Assembly (NCBI RefSeq): GCF_019056395.1
Contig: NZ_CP077639.1
Span: 2,668,001 to 2,732,000, forward strand
DNA length: 64,000 nucleotides
Direction of reading: 5' to 3'
Source of the DNA: Terribacillus sp. DMT04
GTDB lineage: Bacteria > Bacillota > Bacilli > Bacillales > Amphibacillaceae
Below the pieces are notes generated by a model, which had not been told where the DNA came from, searched no databases, and was given only the letters and a program-made list of their open reading frames with translations. Position 1 is the stretch's first letter. Each line of letters begins with the position of its first letter. Shown in pieces: positions 36,710 through 46,177 of this stretch. The position numbers were made by a program, and so were the translations under genes.

Positions 36710-37901
36710 AGAGCTTGCCATTTCTCTTTATCTACTTTTCTTCAAAACAATTTTCATAGTATGTAAGTTATTTCCTCAAAAGAACAAAACCACTCTGGTT
36801 TCTTCTTTTGGGGATAATGTCTTATATACGGCAGAATCGTTGGAGAAATGGAATACAGGAGAAATAATAATATTAAAAACCCCATCTTGTCGTGAAGATT
36901 TTAGTAGTATTCAATCAAAAGTGATTCCTTTTTCCTTAGTAAATTTCTCAGCATATGTAAAAGGCATTTATCATCTAGCAACCTCTCGCATTGTCATGGT
37001 AGATAACTATTTTGGATTTTTAGCTGTAACTGACTTTAATGAGAATGTGGAGTGCATCCAATTATGGCACGCAGCTGGCGCACTTAAAAAGTTTGGATTA
37101 ATGGATCCTTCTGCCAAGTTGAGAACCTCCAGAGCACAGGAAAGATTCAAAAAGGTGTATAGCAAGTTCTCTTATGTCACAGTAGGTTCTGAAAAGATGG
37201 CTACTATTTTTAAAGAAAGCTTCGGGCTATCTAATACGAACATATTGCGTACTGGTGTGCCTAGAACGGACTTCTTTTTCAACCAGGACAATATAGCAGT
37301 TTGTGAAGCGAGCTTATTAGAACAGTATCCTGTGCTAAAGAAGCGCAAGGTCATTATGTACGCGCCAACTTACCGTGATGATGAATTAGATAAGCCGAAG
37401 ATAGCACTCGATATTGAGCGTCTCTATCGGGAACTTGGTCAAGAATATGTCTTATTCCTGCGCCTCCATCCTGCGGTTTCTTGGGATTTGGCTAATGTTT
37501 ACCCAAACTTTGTCATTGATGTTACACACCATAAAAATATCAATCCGCTTTTATTAGTGACAGACATTCTAATTACCGATTATTCCTCCATTCCATTTGA
37601 ATATTCTCTTCTAAATCGGCCAATCATCTTCTTTACCTATGACTTAGAAGATTACCAGAGAAAACGGGGAGTACCGGATGAATATCTCGAATCTTTACCT
37701 GGTCCAATGGTAAGAGATACAAAAGCAATAATTAAAACGATCAAAAAGAACGATTTCTATTTGGAAAAAGTTCAAGCTTTCGCTAAACAATGGAACCAGT
37801 ATTCCAATGGCCATGCGAGCGATCAGCTCGTCCAAGCTATGTATTCGTCCCATACGGCTGTGGCTGCCACCGTAAAGCCGTCTGCACAGACAACACGCTG
37901 A
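36702..37901 (+). CDS. tagB: Teichoic acid primase TagB/TarB
   Basis: CDP-glycerol phosphotransferase family, 399 residues. It should add the first glycerol phosphate to ManNAc-GlcNAc-PP-undecaprenol. The N-terminal hydrophobic, basic helix (ELAISLYLLFFKTIFIVCKL) suits membrane attachment. Motifs: LWHAAGALKKFGL (catalytic His), RTGVPRTDFF, RLHPAVSWD and ITDYSSIPFEYSLLNRP. The start at 36702 lies within the tagD end (ATGGTTAG), so the two are translationally coupled; this also supports TagB over a main-chain polymerase. Alternative: a TarF-type enzyme. Confidence 0.82.
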   Translation: MVRELAISLYLLFFKTIFIVCKLFPQKNKTTLVSSFGDNVLYTAESLEKWNTGEIIILKTPSCREDFSSIQSKVIPFSLVNFSAYVKGIYHLATSRIVMVDNYFGFLAVTDFNENVECIQLWHAAGALKKFGLMDPSAKLRTSRAQERFKKVYSKFSYVTVGSEKMATIFKESFGLSNTNILRTGVPRTDFFFNQDNIAVCEASLLEQYPVLKKRKVIMYAPTYRDDELDKPKIALDIERLYRELGQEYVLFLRLHPAVSWDLANVYPNFVIDVTHHKNINPLLLVTDILITDYSSIPFEYSLLNRPIIFFTYDLEDYQRKRGVPDEYLESLPGPMVRDTKAIIKTIKKNDFYLEKVQAFAKQWNQYSNGHASDQLVQAMYSSHTAVAATVKPSAQTTR

Positions 37902-37926
37902 TTTTCTATCAGCGTGTTTTTTTTGT
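37892..37926 (+). terminator. Terminator after tagB
   Basis: Stem ACACGCTGAT / ATCAGCGTGT followed by eight or more T; overlaps the tagB stop codon. Confidence 0.9.
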
Positions 37927-37963
37927 ACAAAAAGAACCCTTCTCCGATTAGAGAAGGGTTCTT
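37926..37963 (-). terminator. Terminator after tagO
   Basis: Minus-strand stem AAGAACCCTTCTC / GAGAAGGGTTCTT followed by TTTTG, between convergent tagO and tagB. Confidence 0.9.
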
Positions 37964-37967
37964 CCTC

Positions 37968-39059
37968 TTATTGATGCTGTCGTTTACGTTTTTCTTCTTC
38001 TGTTTCTTTATGGAAACCGACCATATTGAGCAGCGGACGATAGCGTTCACTAATCAATCCTGTAATCTCAACAATCAGTTCAATGAGTATTGCCAGTGAA
38101 ATAATTAGGATAGCTGATCCCCACATCGTTGCTTCTGTATACAGGACACCTGTAATACTGAAGATACCGCTAATGGCATAAATGACGATAACCGTCTGAC
38201 GATGCGAGAATCCTAGATTCAACAGACAGTGATGCAGGTGGAACTTATCCGGCGCTGACAATGGTTTCTTTTGTACGATCCGGCGGATGATTGCGAACGT
38301 CGTATCCAAGATTGGTACTCCAAGGATGATAATCGGCACAATCAAGGAGAATAAAGCGACGTTCTTGAATAGTCCGCTAACAGATAGCACGGCTATCATA
38401 TAGCCAAGAAACAGCGCTCCTGTATCTCCCATGAATATCTTCGCCGGGTGGAAGTTAAAGACTAGGAATCCAAGCGTGCTTCCCAAAAGGAGCACACCCA
38501 TCATGGCGGAAATTGGGTTCCCCATGCTGATTGCGATCATGGAAATGGTGAACAGCGCGATAGCGGAAACACCTGCTGCTAATCCATCCAATCCATCAAT
38601 TAAGTTGATTGCGTTTGTGATACCAACAATCCACAGAATTGTAATTGGAATTGCCCATGCGCCAAATTCAATTCGGCCTGTGAAAGGCAGTGTGACAAAG
38701 TCAATCTGAATGCCGCCAAGGACTGTTACAGTCGCTGCTGCAATCTGACCGATAAGCTTTACTTTTGCTGATAAGATAAATTTATCATCAAGCATTCCAA
38801 TTAATGTAATCATTGTTGCACCAATTAAAATCGGTGCAGTATTCGAATCATTTGGCATGAAAATCAGATAACCAAGAATGAAACTGATGTAAATGGCCAG
38901 TCCGCCAAGCCGCGGCATAATTTTCTGGTGTACTTTTCTAGCGTTTGGTTTATCCGTTGCTCCGATTGCGAATGCCAGCTTTTTCACCATAGGTGTCAGC
39001 ACTAGCGATAAAACGAAGCAGGCTGCCAACGCTATGATTAAAGGCGTTATGTGTACCAT
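37968..39059 (-). CDS. tagO: UDP-GlcNAc:undecaprenyl-phosphate GlcNAc-1-phosphate transferase TagO
   Basis: Membrane enzyme of 363 residues that starts WTA synthesis and often also other wall polysaccharides. About 10-11 membrane helices. Motifs of the MraY/WecA family: DKPNARKVHQKIMPRLGG, GMLDD (metal-binding Asp pair), NAINLIDGLDGLAAG, KIFMGDTGALFLGY and the His motif FHLHHCLL. The ATG at 39059 follows AGGAGG. Since it lies beside both the WTA genes and a Wzy/flippase operon, it may feed both pathways. A basic C-terminal tail (EEEKRKRQHQ) lies in the cytoplasm. Confidence 0.93.
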   Translation of the reverse strand: MVHITPLIIALAACFVLSLVLTPMVKKLAFAIGATDKPNARKVHQKIMPRLGGLAIYISFILGYLIFMPNDSNTAPILIGATMITLIGMLDDKFILSAKVKLIGQIAAATVTVLGGIQIDFVTLPFTGRIEFGAWAIPITILWIVGITNAINLIDGLDGLAAGVSAIALFTISMIAISMGNPISAMMGVLLLGSTLGFLVFNFHPAKIFMGDTGALFLGYMIAVLSVSGLFKNVALFSLIVPIIILGVPILDTTFAIIRRIVQKKPLSAPDKFHLHHCLLNLGFSHRQTVIVIYAISGIFSITGVLYTEATMWGSAILIISLAILIELIVEITGLISERYRPLLNMVGFHKETEEEKRKRQHQ

Positions 39060-39167
39060 TCGTATCCTCCTAAAATAGCTTGCTTGCAAACGTAAATGCG
39101 TATTTTTTTATTTTCCGAGTATTATAAGCTACTAGATTTCGACAGTATTCTATTCATGTTCTGTACT

Positions 39168-39196
39168 ATTATAATGTTTCTGGCAGCAAAACTCAA
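39168..39196 (-). promoter_or_regulatory. Promoter of tagO
   Basis: Minus strand TTGAGT, 17-bp spacer, TATAAT; leader about 100 nt. A second TATAAT (39121-39126, complement) lies nearer to the gene without a good -35 box. Confidence 0.55.
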
Positions 39197-39260
39197 TTAC
39201 ATCCATTGTAAAGTTTGTATGACGAGCCTATGACAGCCGTTTACATTCTCTTAATATTCC

Positions 39261-39746
39261 TTAGGCTTCTTTTAGGAAGTTGTTTAGAATGGAGAACATT
39301 TGCTCTTTACCAGATTTGAACGGGACTGGCTCAAAGCTTGCTGTCTGTTCCATGACCTTACCGAGATCTTCGCCTTCTCCCCAGCTTAGAATATGCTTTT
39401 GTTCCAGGAAAATAGATAAAAGCTGCAGCTGGTGATCATCATTATGTTCGCCATACTTTTTCAGCCGTGCTGCTGCAATCACTTTCTTTCCTTTCTTTAA
39501 AGCAGAAATAACGGATCCAGTGCCGGCATGTGTAATGACAATTCTAGCATCTGCCATTAGCTGATCCATTACGTCATAGTTAACAAATGGCTTGATGTTC
39601 AATACATCACTTTCGTACTTTGTGTGGCCTGCCTGGACGACGACTTCTTCTGTTTCTGTTATAATTCCTTCCCTCTTGAGCCGCTCTACTTCTTCTAAAA
39701 GCCGTGTAAAGGGAAGTTCATGGGTTCCTAAAACAACGAGTATCAA
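39261..39746 (-). CDS. Alg13/EpsF-type glycosyltransferase half (donor-binding)
   Basis: Protein of 161 residues matching the C-terminal, nucleotide-sugar-binding half of MurG-like GT-B enzymes. It starts ILVVLGTHELPFTRLLEEV and contains VVVQAGHTKY and the donor-site motif ITHAGTGSVISALKKGKKVIAAARLKKYGEHNDDHQ. The start is TTG 39746, overlapping the stop of the previous gene (TTGA) behind a G-rich site, so the two halves are coupled and surely act together as a two-subunit enzyme, like Alg13-Alg14 or PssE-PssD. Sugar and acceptor unknown. Last gene of a four-gene polysaccharide operon. Confidence 0.85.
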   Translation of the reverse strand: MILVVLGTHELPFTRLLEEVERLKREGIITETEEVVVQAGHTKYESDVLNIKPFVNYDVMDQLMADARIVITHAGTGSVISALKKGKKVIAAARLKKYGEHNDDHQLQLLSIFLEQKHILSWGEGEDLGKVMEQTASFEPVPFKSGKEQMFSILNNFLKEA

Positions 39747-40213
39747 TAGATGGACCCCCCGTAGACCGCTTTCGGGTAAATCTGCTTCATTGTTTCCCAT
39801 TGCACAATGAATAAGTCGGCAATTGGATAGATCATCTTTCCTGATAAAGTTGGCGACGTGGACTTTGCAAAGCTTTCAATAAAGATAACTCTTTTCCCAA
39901 AGAGTTTAGCGATATAGCACATCGGAACGGATGTATGCGCACCTGTGGAGATAACGACATCCGGGCGATGTTTCAGGAATAAAAAGATCGACTTGATGAT
40001 GTTATAACTGAACTTAAAAATATAGCGAAAAGGATAGTTTCGTGCTCCGTAGACAAGAAAGCTCATTGGGTGCTTCCCTTTCATCTGTTCCGTAATTTCG
40101 GATTTCTCCGTCACAATATGATAATCATATTCCTTGAACAATGGTTCCAGCTGCAATAGCTGGGTTAAATGTCCGCCGATGGATGAGATTAGAAGCAGTT
40201 TTTTCTTTTTCAT
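39743..40213 (-). CDS. Alg14/PssD-type glycosyltransferase half (membrane-anchor and acceptor side)
   Basis: Protein of 156 residues matching the N-terminal half of MurG-like enzymes. Marks: LLISSIGGHLTQLLQLEPL (glycine loop), the middle basic amphipathic segment FKFSYNIIKSIFLFLKHRPDVVISTGAHTSVPMCYIAKLFG, and IESFAKSTSPTLSGKMIYPIAD near the end (shortened here). It binds the Alg13-like partner and docks it to the membrane. ATG 40213 with GGAG ten bases upstream. Preceded by the Wzy-like gene with a 33-bp gap. Confidence 0.85.
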   Translation of the reverse strand: MKKKKLLLISSIGGHLTQLLQLEPLFKEYDYHIVTEKSEITEQMKGKHPMSFLVYGARNYPFRYIFKFSYNIIKSIFLFLKHRPDVVISTGAHTSVPMCYIAKLFGKRVIFIESFAKSTSPTLSGKMIYPIADLFIVQWETMKQIYPKAVYGGSIY

Positions 40214-40246
40214 CAAGAATTCGCTCCATTCCGTTATGGTTAGATG

Positions 40247-41632
40247 CTATTGAAAGAACTTCTCCGGTTTCTGTCTGAGTAATCCATATAGGAACCCGAG
40301 GAGCAGTGCTAAATAAAATCCAGATGCTGGTGATGATAGAATATGACCAGCTATGAACGCTGCTCCAAGTCCGATACAAGCGCCGGCACCTGTAAATAAT
40401 GCCGAAGCATGTAAGGTCCGGAAACGCTGTTTGAAAATAAATACAAGAATGCTGCCGATAACAAACAATAAAGGAAGTATCAGAATGAATGTGCCTAAAT
40501 AACCGAAACCAAAGAACCAATCAAGAATATCCATCTCAATAATACGCGGTTGTTCACCTGTATAGTTCCCGCCAATACCCATACCAAAGACTTTTTGGAT
40601 AACTGGTGCATGTTCAAAATAGTAAAGAACTGTACCGAAATACTCCTCTCGGCCGTTTAAAGCCATGAGCTGCCAGGAGCTCCACTGCCTGACACTTCCC
40701 GGAGGCGGGACCTCTCCTTCTTCCACTTCTTCTGGAAGCGGTGCTGTTTCTAGGGCCTCTTCCTGCTGCTGCGCTTTTTCATTGGCCATTTCAACAGATA
40801 AACCGAGGTTGTTGCCGATTGGCATCTCCGGTGTAACAAATATGGTCACCGCCAATAATACAAGCACAACACCTGCCTGTATGAGATTGCTTCGCTTCAC
40901 AATGACTTGTACAAGCAGCAGAACAAACGCAAAACCTAAAACAACTAAAGCTGCGCCAAACGCAACCTTCGTTCCGATTGTGAGCATTGCCCATATCATG
41001 ACAGCGACGAGTGCTGTGCAGATAATTTGTGCGAGCATCCCCTTCTTAACGAACAGATAGTAGATGATTGCTCCGCAGAAGCCCATGCCTAAAATGGCAC
41101 TGATTTCATTGCCGGAAAAGAACCAACCGGAATGACCTTGTTTCGCCAAGTAATCGTAGCTTCGTTTGCCTGTTCCTGTTAACTCGGCAATCAGCATAAC
41201 GACGCTAACAACGCTTGTATTGATGAACAGGTACTTTGGCACCGTGACCTTCCAATCACGATTCTTACCAAGATGGCGGAAGATCATGACATAAACGAGC
41301 AGCGCCGTGATGAAGAAGAAAGTCTTCAGGATAAACGTCAGCTCACCCACAGCCGAGACGGGATCTTTCCATACCATATTGACTGCAAAATTGGCTGCAA
41401 AATAAACAGCTAGAACAGCCATGTAAATGAACGTATTTCTGCTCCATCGTCTATCCGGGTAACTAAGCATGTACAGCATGCCAATCGGAATGACGAGAAG
41501 TCGTATCGGATTGGAAACCGGTATAGAGAAATACGCCAGTAAATCAAGAAAAGGCTGAGCTAGTATAAAGAAGATGAATAGTTTTTCTAATGTATGATGA
41601 TTATCCTTAAGTCTTTGCATCAATGCTTGCAA
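40247..41632 (-). CDS. O-antigen ligase/polymerase (Wzy/TuaE-like) membrane protein
   Basis: Integral membrane protein of 461 residues with about 10-12 helices. A large extracellular loop (about 275-345) is rich in Glu/Pro (EEALETAPLPEEVEEGEVPP) before GSVRQWSSWQLMALNGREEYF and FGMGIGGNYTG, the layout of O-antigen ligase/Wzy polymerases. It likely joins lipid-linked repeat units into a polymer outside the membrane. The TTG start at 41632 has GGAGG eight bases upstream. It sits between the flippase gene and the Alg14/Alg13 pair. Confidence 0.8.
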   Translation of the reverse strand: MQALMQRLKDNHHTLEKLFIFFILAQPFLDLLAYFSIPVSNPIRLLVIPIGMLYMLSYPDRRWSRNTFIYMAVLAVYFAANFAVNMVWKDPVSAVGELTFILKTFFFITALLVYVMIFRHLGKNRDWKVTVPKYLFINTSVVSVVMLIAELTGTGKRSYDYLAKQGHSGWFFSGNEISAILGMGFCGAIIYYLFVKKGMLAQIICTALVAVMIWAMLTIGTKVAFGAALVVLGFAFVLLLVQVIVKRSNLIQAGVVLVLLAVTIFVTPEMPIGNNLGLSVEMANEKAQQQEEALETAPLPEEVEEGEVPPPGSVRQWSSWQLMALNGREEYFGTVLYYFEHAPVIQKVFGMGIGGNYTGEQPRIIEMDILDWFFGFGYLGTFILILPLLFVIGSILVFIFKQRFRTLHASALFTGAGACIGLGAAFIAGHILSSPASGFYLALLLGFLYGLLRQKPEKFFQ

Positions 41633-41665
41633 CTGAATGTCCTCCTTCGTGCCACTCTTGCCAAT

Positions 41666-43177
41666 TTACTTAGCAGCAGAGCCGCCTCTTCCCAATAGGA
41701 TATAAAATGATTGTATTTTCATCAGGAATACGCAGAGCAGAAATACGATGACTCCGCTAATTGAACAAAGCAGGATCGTGATTATCGGCTGCAGCTGATT
41801 AACTACATCTTTTAGCAGGTAAACAGCAATTCCCATGATAAGTACACTGATTGTCGTTTTCGCAACATCCAGGAGCATTCCTTTAATCGGCAGCTCACCC
41901 ATCAGCTTGCGGAACAAAAGGAAACAAGTCAGCGCATAAATAAAGCCTGTTACCGATGATGACAGCGGAATGCCGATAAAACCGAAGCTTGCTGTAAATA
42001 TGTAGTTTAGCAAGAGCTTTAAAGCAATGGACAAAAAGCCGAGCCGCATCATGTAGTGCCCTTTTTCCATTGTATAAAAGCCATTGTTTACGATAATAAC
42101 CAAGCTGTAGAACAGAATCGTTCCAAAATAATAATATGCTGCTATGCTCGTCTCTTCTGTATGCTGCGCAGTAAATTTTCCATTTTCAAATAATACAGAA
42201 ACAATCTCGGGCATGAGCAGCATCATCCCTGTCAGAACTGGCAGAAGCACGAAGTACATAATTTGTAAGCCGCGCGTAATATTCGCCTTAAATCCTGCTA
42301 TATCTCCTTTTGTGTATGCAGCTGCCAGGAGCGGAAATACAATCGTCCCTATCGTAACGCCGACAATATTCTGGGGAAATTGCGTCAAATTCTTGGCTAT
42401 ATTCAGATAAGTAACGAAGCTGTCTCCAAGTCTGTTAGCAAACGATGTATCAATCGTTAATGTAATCTGCCCAATCATAGCCGTGAGTGCTACAGGTATG
42501 AAAATGTGGAAAAACCGCTTGTTCTCTGCCCAATTAATCTTGCCTTCCAACCGAAGAGTGCGTTTTGGCATAAGCAGTATTAATTTAAAAAGCAAGCTCA
42601 GGATGACTCCTGCTAAATTACCGAAAGCGAAAGCATACGCGCCAATTTGATCCGCAAAGAGTAAAGCACTCCCAATCGTTCCTAACAAGACGATTGCTTG
42701 GGCTAAGACGGATAAGTAATACTTGTTCTCTGCGTCAAAGTAGGCCTCCAGCACAGCATTGACTCCGACGAATAATAACGAAGAAAGAAATATAATCGTC
42801 ATGATTGTCGCCATCTGCGCTGTGTCACCTGTTAAGTTGGGAAACAAAAGCTGAATATAAACAGGTGCAATAGCAATGAACAGAATGGATAGCAGCAAAC
42901 TGAACAGCAGCGTGCCTTTCCATACATTTTGAAGATGAGACAAGCCTTTATTCTTTTCCTCATATTTAATGAAACTAGGTACAAATGCGCTCTTCATTCC
43001 TGTTGTCAGGAACAGAATGAACATATTCGGTAATGCAAATGCCGCATAGTAAGCATCTGCTTCACTGGTTGCTCCGAAGTAAAAGGTAATCAGCTGATCA
43101 CGAATCAAACCAGATACCTTCAGTAAGAGCGTCACCAATAACAGCAGCAAACTGGCGATGCGAAGTTTCGACTTCAT
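41666..43177 (-). CDS. MurJ/MviN-family lipid-linked oligosaccharide flippase
   Basis: Integral membrane protein of 503 residues with about 14 helices. It starts with the typical SGLIRDQLITFYFGATSEADAYYAAFALPN segment of MVF-family flippases (in short pieces GLIRDQL and EADAYY), and has PQNIVGVTIGTIVFPLLA. The family includes the lipid II flippase MurJ; the operon with a Wzy-like polymerase and a glycosyltransferase pair suggests a role as a polysaccharide-unit flippase (Wzx-like) rather than the essential MurJ. ATG 43177 is chosen (GAGAGG upstream, hydrophobic start); a longer in-frame start at 43270 has no support. Confidence 0.78.
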   Translation of the reverse strand: MKSKLRIASLLLLLVTLLLKVSGLIRDQLITFYFGATSEADAYYAAFALPNMFILFLTTGMKSAFVPSFIKYEEKNKGLSHLQNVWKGTLLFSLLLSILFIAIAPVYIQLLFPNLTGDTAQMATIMTIIFLSSLLFVGVNAVLEAYFDAENKYYLSVLAQAIVLLGTIGSALLFADQIGAYAFAFGNLAGVILSLLFKLILLMPKRTLRLEGKINWAENKRFFHIFIPVALTAMIGQITLTIDTSFANRLGDSFVTYLNIAKNLTQFPQNIVGVTIGTIVFPLLAAAYTKGDIAGFKANITRGLQIMYFVLLPVLTGMMLLMPEIVSVLFENGKFTAQHTEETSIAAYYYFGTILFYSLVIIVNNGFYTMEKGHYMMRLGFLSIALKLLLNYIFTASFGFIGIPLSSSVTGFIYALTCFLLFRKLMGELPIKGMLLDVAKTTISVLIMGIAVYLLKDVVNQLQPIITILLCSISGVIVFLLCVFLMKIQSFYILLGRGGSAAK

Positions 43178-43240
43178 GATAGGACCTCTCTCTATATGCC
43201 CATACAGCATGCAGCTGATGAGATGCGTATTGCTGGGTAA

Positions 43241-43270
43241 ATTATAAGGCGGAAACGAAAGCCGTTTCAA
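43241..43270 (-). promoter_or_regulatory. Promoter of the flippase-polymerase operon
   Basis: Minus strand TTGAAA, 18-bp spacer, TATAAT; leader about 57 nt. It lies in the 290-bp divergent gap 43178-43469. Confidence 0.65.
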
Positions 43271-43469
43271 GGCAATTTACAGTAACTTAACGTTTGCTCA
43301 TGGGCTCAAGATGCCTGAACCCTTTACGCTATTGATCTCGGGGATTTCTTTACAATATATTCGCATAAACAGACTATTTACAATTACTTCACCCTTTATT
43401 AACAGATCCACAATAATCCTTTGCTAGACTTGGTTCGACATATCCTAGATAAGGAATGGAGTGTGCGTA

Positions 43470-44438
43470 TTGAAAATAGCTGTATTGATTCCATGCTACA
43501 ACGAGGAACAGACTATCGGTGACGTAATTGAGTCTTTCAGGAAACAGCTGCCGAATGCAGATATATATGTGTTCGACAATAATTCAAAAGACAAAACGAG
43601 TGAAGTAGCACGAAAGCATGGTGCGATTGTCCGCCAAGAATTCCAGCAAGGGAAAGGACATGTGGTTCGATCCATGTTTCGCAATATTGATGCTGACTGT
43701 TATGTGATGGTGGATGGTGACAACACATATCCGGCTGAATTTGTCCATGATCTGATTGCACCAATCCAAGAAGGACGAGCCAACATGGTTATTGGTGACA
43801 GACTGTCCAATGGTACGTATGTGAAAGAAAATAAACGCAAGTTCCATAACCTTGGCAATACGATGGTAAAAAACTGCATCAACTTTCTTTATAAAAAGAA
43901 ACTTAGCGACATTATGACCGGCTACCGTGCTTTTGACCGCTTGTTTGTTAAAACAATGCCGATTATGAGCCCTGGTTTCGAGATTGAAACAGAAATGACA
44001 ATCCACGCATTAGACAAGCGGCTGTCGATTGTCGAAGTGCCGATTTTGTATCGGGACCGTCCAGAAGGAAGTTATTCAAAACTGAATACATTAGCAGACG
44101 GACGCAAAGTATTGTATAAGATTTTTACGCTATTCAAGGAGTATAAACCGATGCTGTTTTTCACAGCGTGGTCCATGCTGTTTTTTGTGCTCGGTTTAGT
44201 TGTCGGAATACCAGTTATCGTTGAATACTTCAATACGCAATTCATCACTCGGGTGCCTTCTGCGATTCTGGCTGTCGGGTTGATTGTCCTATCGGTGCTG
44301 AGCTTCGGCTGCGGTGCCATACTGGATACTGTAGCTTCCAATCAGCGCAAGCAGTACGAATTAGAATTGAATCGAATTCAAGCTGAAACGAAACCAAAAC
44401 CTGTCCAAGGTATGACCAGAACTGGAGGCTCTATGTAA
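43470..44438 (+). CDS. Polyprenyl-phosphate glycosyltransferase (GT2, DPM1/CsbB-like)
   Basis: Enzyme of 322 residues. The GT2 domain (about 1-225) has VLIPCYNEEQTIGDVI, metal-binding VDGDNTYP, and MTGYRAFDR, as in dolichol-phosphate-mannose synthase-like enzymes. Two C-terminal membrane helices (about 235-258 and 268-292) resemble those of CsbB and GtrB. It should link a sugar to undecaprenyl phosphate on the inner face. TTG 43470 is chosen because GGAG lies eight bases upstream; GTG 43461 overlaps that site. The next gene starts on the last base of its stop codon (TAATG), so a tight operon with the DUF6020 and SMR-type genes is certain. Confidence 0.85.
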   Translation: MKIAVLIPCYNEEQTIGDVIESFRKQLPNADIYVFDNNSKDKTSEVARKHGAIVRQEFQQGKGHVVRSMFRNIDADCYVMVDGDNTYPAEFVHDLIAPIQEGRANMVIGDRLSNGTYVKENKRKFHNLGNTMVKNCINFLYKKKLSDIMTGYRAFDRLFVKTMPIMSPGFEIETEMTIHALDKRLSIVEVPILYRDRPEGSYSKLNTLADGRKVLYKIFTLFKEYKPMLFFTAWSMLFFVLGLVVGIPVIVEYFNTQFITRVPSAILAVGLIVLSVLSFGCGAILDTVASNQRKQYELELNRIQAETKPKPVQGMTRTGGSM

Positions 44439-46177
44439 TGCTGCAATTCCGGAACTTTTTAATAAGTGTGGCTGCAGGATTTGCAGCCACTATTTCTGTA
44501 TTAGCTGTTATGCAGGAAAGACAGGATACCTCCCTTTTGAAGTATGCTGTTCTTACTGTGATTAGCATTTGTTTCTTTTTTGCTTTCTTGACATTTCGCA
44601 GAGGGATTACACATGCGGTTCTGGAGCGTCGTTACATATTAGTTGGTATCATGATTCTCTCGGTGTTTACACTGATTAGCTTAATTGACTGGCCGCTGTT
44701 TCTGAATCGGCCTTGGTATGAGACAGTGATTATTGATTTCATTTCACTGGCAACAATTTTCTGTTTCTTTTCCTTTATCGCCTTTCTTTTATTGAAGGGC
44801 GGCTATGTATGGCAGCGGACAGAGGTAAGCAAGTGGACAATATTGTGGTATATGCTGCCGATGATTTTTGTCTGGATGTTTTACTTGCTTGCCTTCTTCC
44901 CAGGAAATATGAGTCCAGATTCCTTGAACCATTGGCGGCAAGTGGAGAACATGGAATTCAATAACTGGCATCCATTTGCTTATACAATGGTCATTCTTGT
45001 ATTGACGCAAATTTGGGATTCACCAGCTGTTATTGTTATTTTCCAAATGCTGCTGTTGTCTTTTGTTTATTCATTTGGACTGTATTCTTTCCGCCAATAT
45101 GGACTTGGTAAGAGAATCGCCTGGGTAGCCGCAATCCTTTGGGCAGTACTGCCAATCAACGGTATCTTCTCCACCATTCTCTGGAAAGATGTTGTTTATA
45201 GTACGTTTATCGTCTTCCTGACTATCTTTGTGATGAAGACTGTATTACAAGAAGGGAAAAATCTGCGCACCTGGAGCGGCATTGCTACTTTTACCATTGT
45301 GTTAGTAGGCATTGCGTTTTTCCGAAATAACGGATTGCCGATTGCCATTCTGACTGCAATTGGCATGCTAATCGCTTACCGTCACATTTGGAAGCAGCTG
45401 CTGACACCGCTTGTGCTCGTCTCTGCGCTTTATGTGATTGTGACGGGACCCGTGTTTACAGCTTATAACATTCAATCAGCCAATCCGAATGAATCCATGA
45501 GCATCCCAACACAGCAAATAGCTGCTGTTGTCTCTCAGGACGGAGAGCTGACAGAAGAACAGCTTGCTTACCTTGATACGATTTTGCCAATCAATGACTG
45601 GAATGCTTATAACCCGTATTTAACCGATCGAATTAAATTCCATGACAACTTTCATGAAGATGTCATTATAGAAGATATGGGGAAATATTTGTCTGTATGG
45701 TTTGATATTGTGAAGCAGAATCCCGCCTTGGTAGTAGAAGCTTATTTGAAACAAACGTCATTAGTATGGCAAATTAATAAGCCAGTTGACGGCTATACGA
45801 ATCCTTACACAATTGACGTGGACCCGAATGAAATGGGTCTGGAAACGAAACCGGTCAGCCAAACATTGTACGATGGGGTAGAATATTTACTGGAGACATC
45901 TCGCTATCATACAGAAGAGCTGTTCTGGCGCCCAGCGGTATTCAGTATACTCATCATCTTTTTCAGCTTGATTGCTTCACGTAAATTAGGAGCAGTAGCT
46001 TGGCTGCCGATCTTACCAGTTCTCTTTAATACAGCGACAATCTCTGTCGGCTTGCCGGCACAGGATTACCGTTACCTTGTAAGCAATGCAATGGTAAGTA
46101 TCTTCTTCCTGCTCTTTGCTAGTCTGTATAAGAAAGGAAAGGAGCCAGCTTATGGCGTACACGCATCCCGAAAGTAA
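44438..46177 (+). CDS. DUF6020-family polytopic membrane protein, putative GT-C glycosyltransferase
   Basis: Membrane protein of 579 residues with about 12-13 helices. After the fifth helix a loop reads FFPGNMSPDSLNHWRQ followed by NNWHPFAY, characteristic of DUF6020 and like the first outer loop of GT-C enzymes, where acidic residues act in catalysis. A soluble segment of about 110 residues (about 345-460) is flanked by helices, again as in GT-C proteins. The function is not established. Its place behind a GT2 lipid-carrier enzyme and ahead of a flippase-like pair argues that it transfers the lipid-borne sugar to an acceptor outside the cell, as YfhO does with CsbB. The acceptor may be WTA or lipoteichoic acid. 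Confidence 0.7.
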   Translation: MLQFRNFLISVAAGFAATISVLAVMQERQDTSLLKYAVLTVISICFFFAFLTFRRGITHAVLERRYILVGIMILSVFTLISLIDWPLFLNRPWYETVIIDFISLATIFCFFSFIAFLLLKGGYVWQRTEVSKWTILWYMLPMIFVWMFYLLAFFPGNMSPDSLNHWRQVENMEFNNWHPFAYTMVILVLTQIWDSPAVIVIFQMLLLSFVYSFGLYSFRQYGLGKRIAWVAAILWAVLPINGIFSTILWKDVVYSTFIVFLTIFVMKTVLQEGKNLRTWSGIATFTIVLVGIAFFRNNGLPIAILTAIGMLIAYRHIWKQLLTPLVLVSALYVIVTGPVFTAYNIQSANPNESMSIPTQQIAAVVSQDGELTEEQLAYLDTILPINDWNAYNPYLTDRIKFHDNFHEDVIIEDMGKYLSVWFDIVKQNPALVVEAYLKQTSLVWQINKPVDGYTNPYTIDVDPNEMGLETKPVSQTLYDGVEYLLETSRYHTEELFWRPAVFSILIIFFSLIASRKLGAVAWLPILPVLFNTATISVGLPAQDYRYLVSNAMVSIFFLLFASLYKKGKEPAYGVHASRK

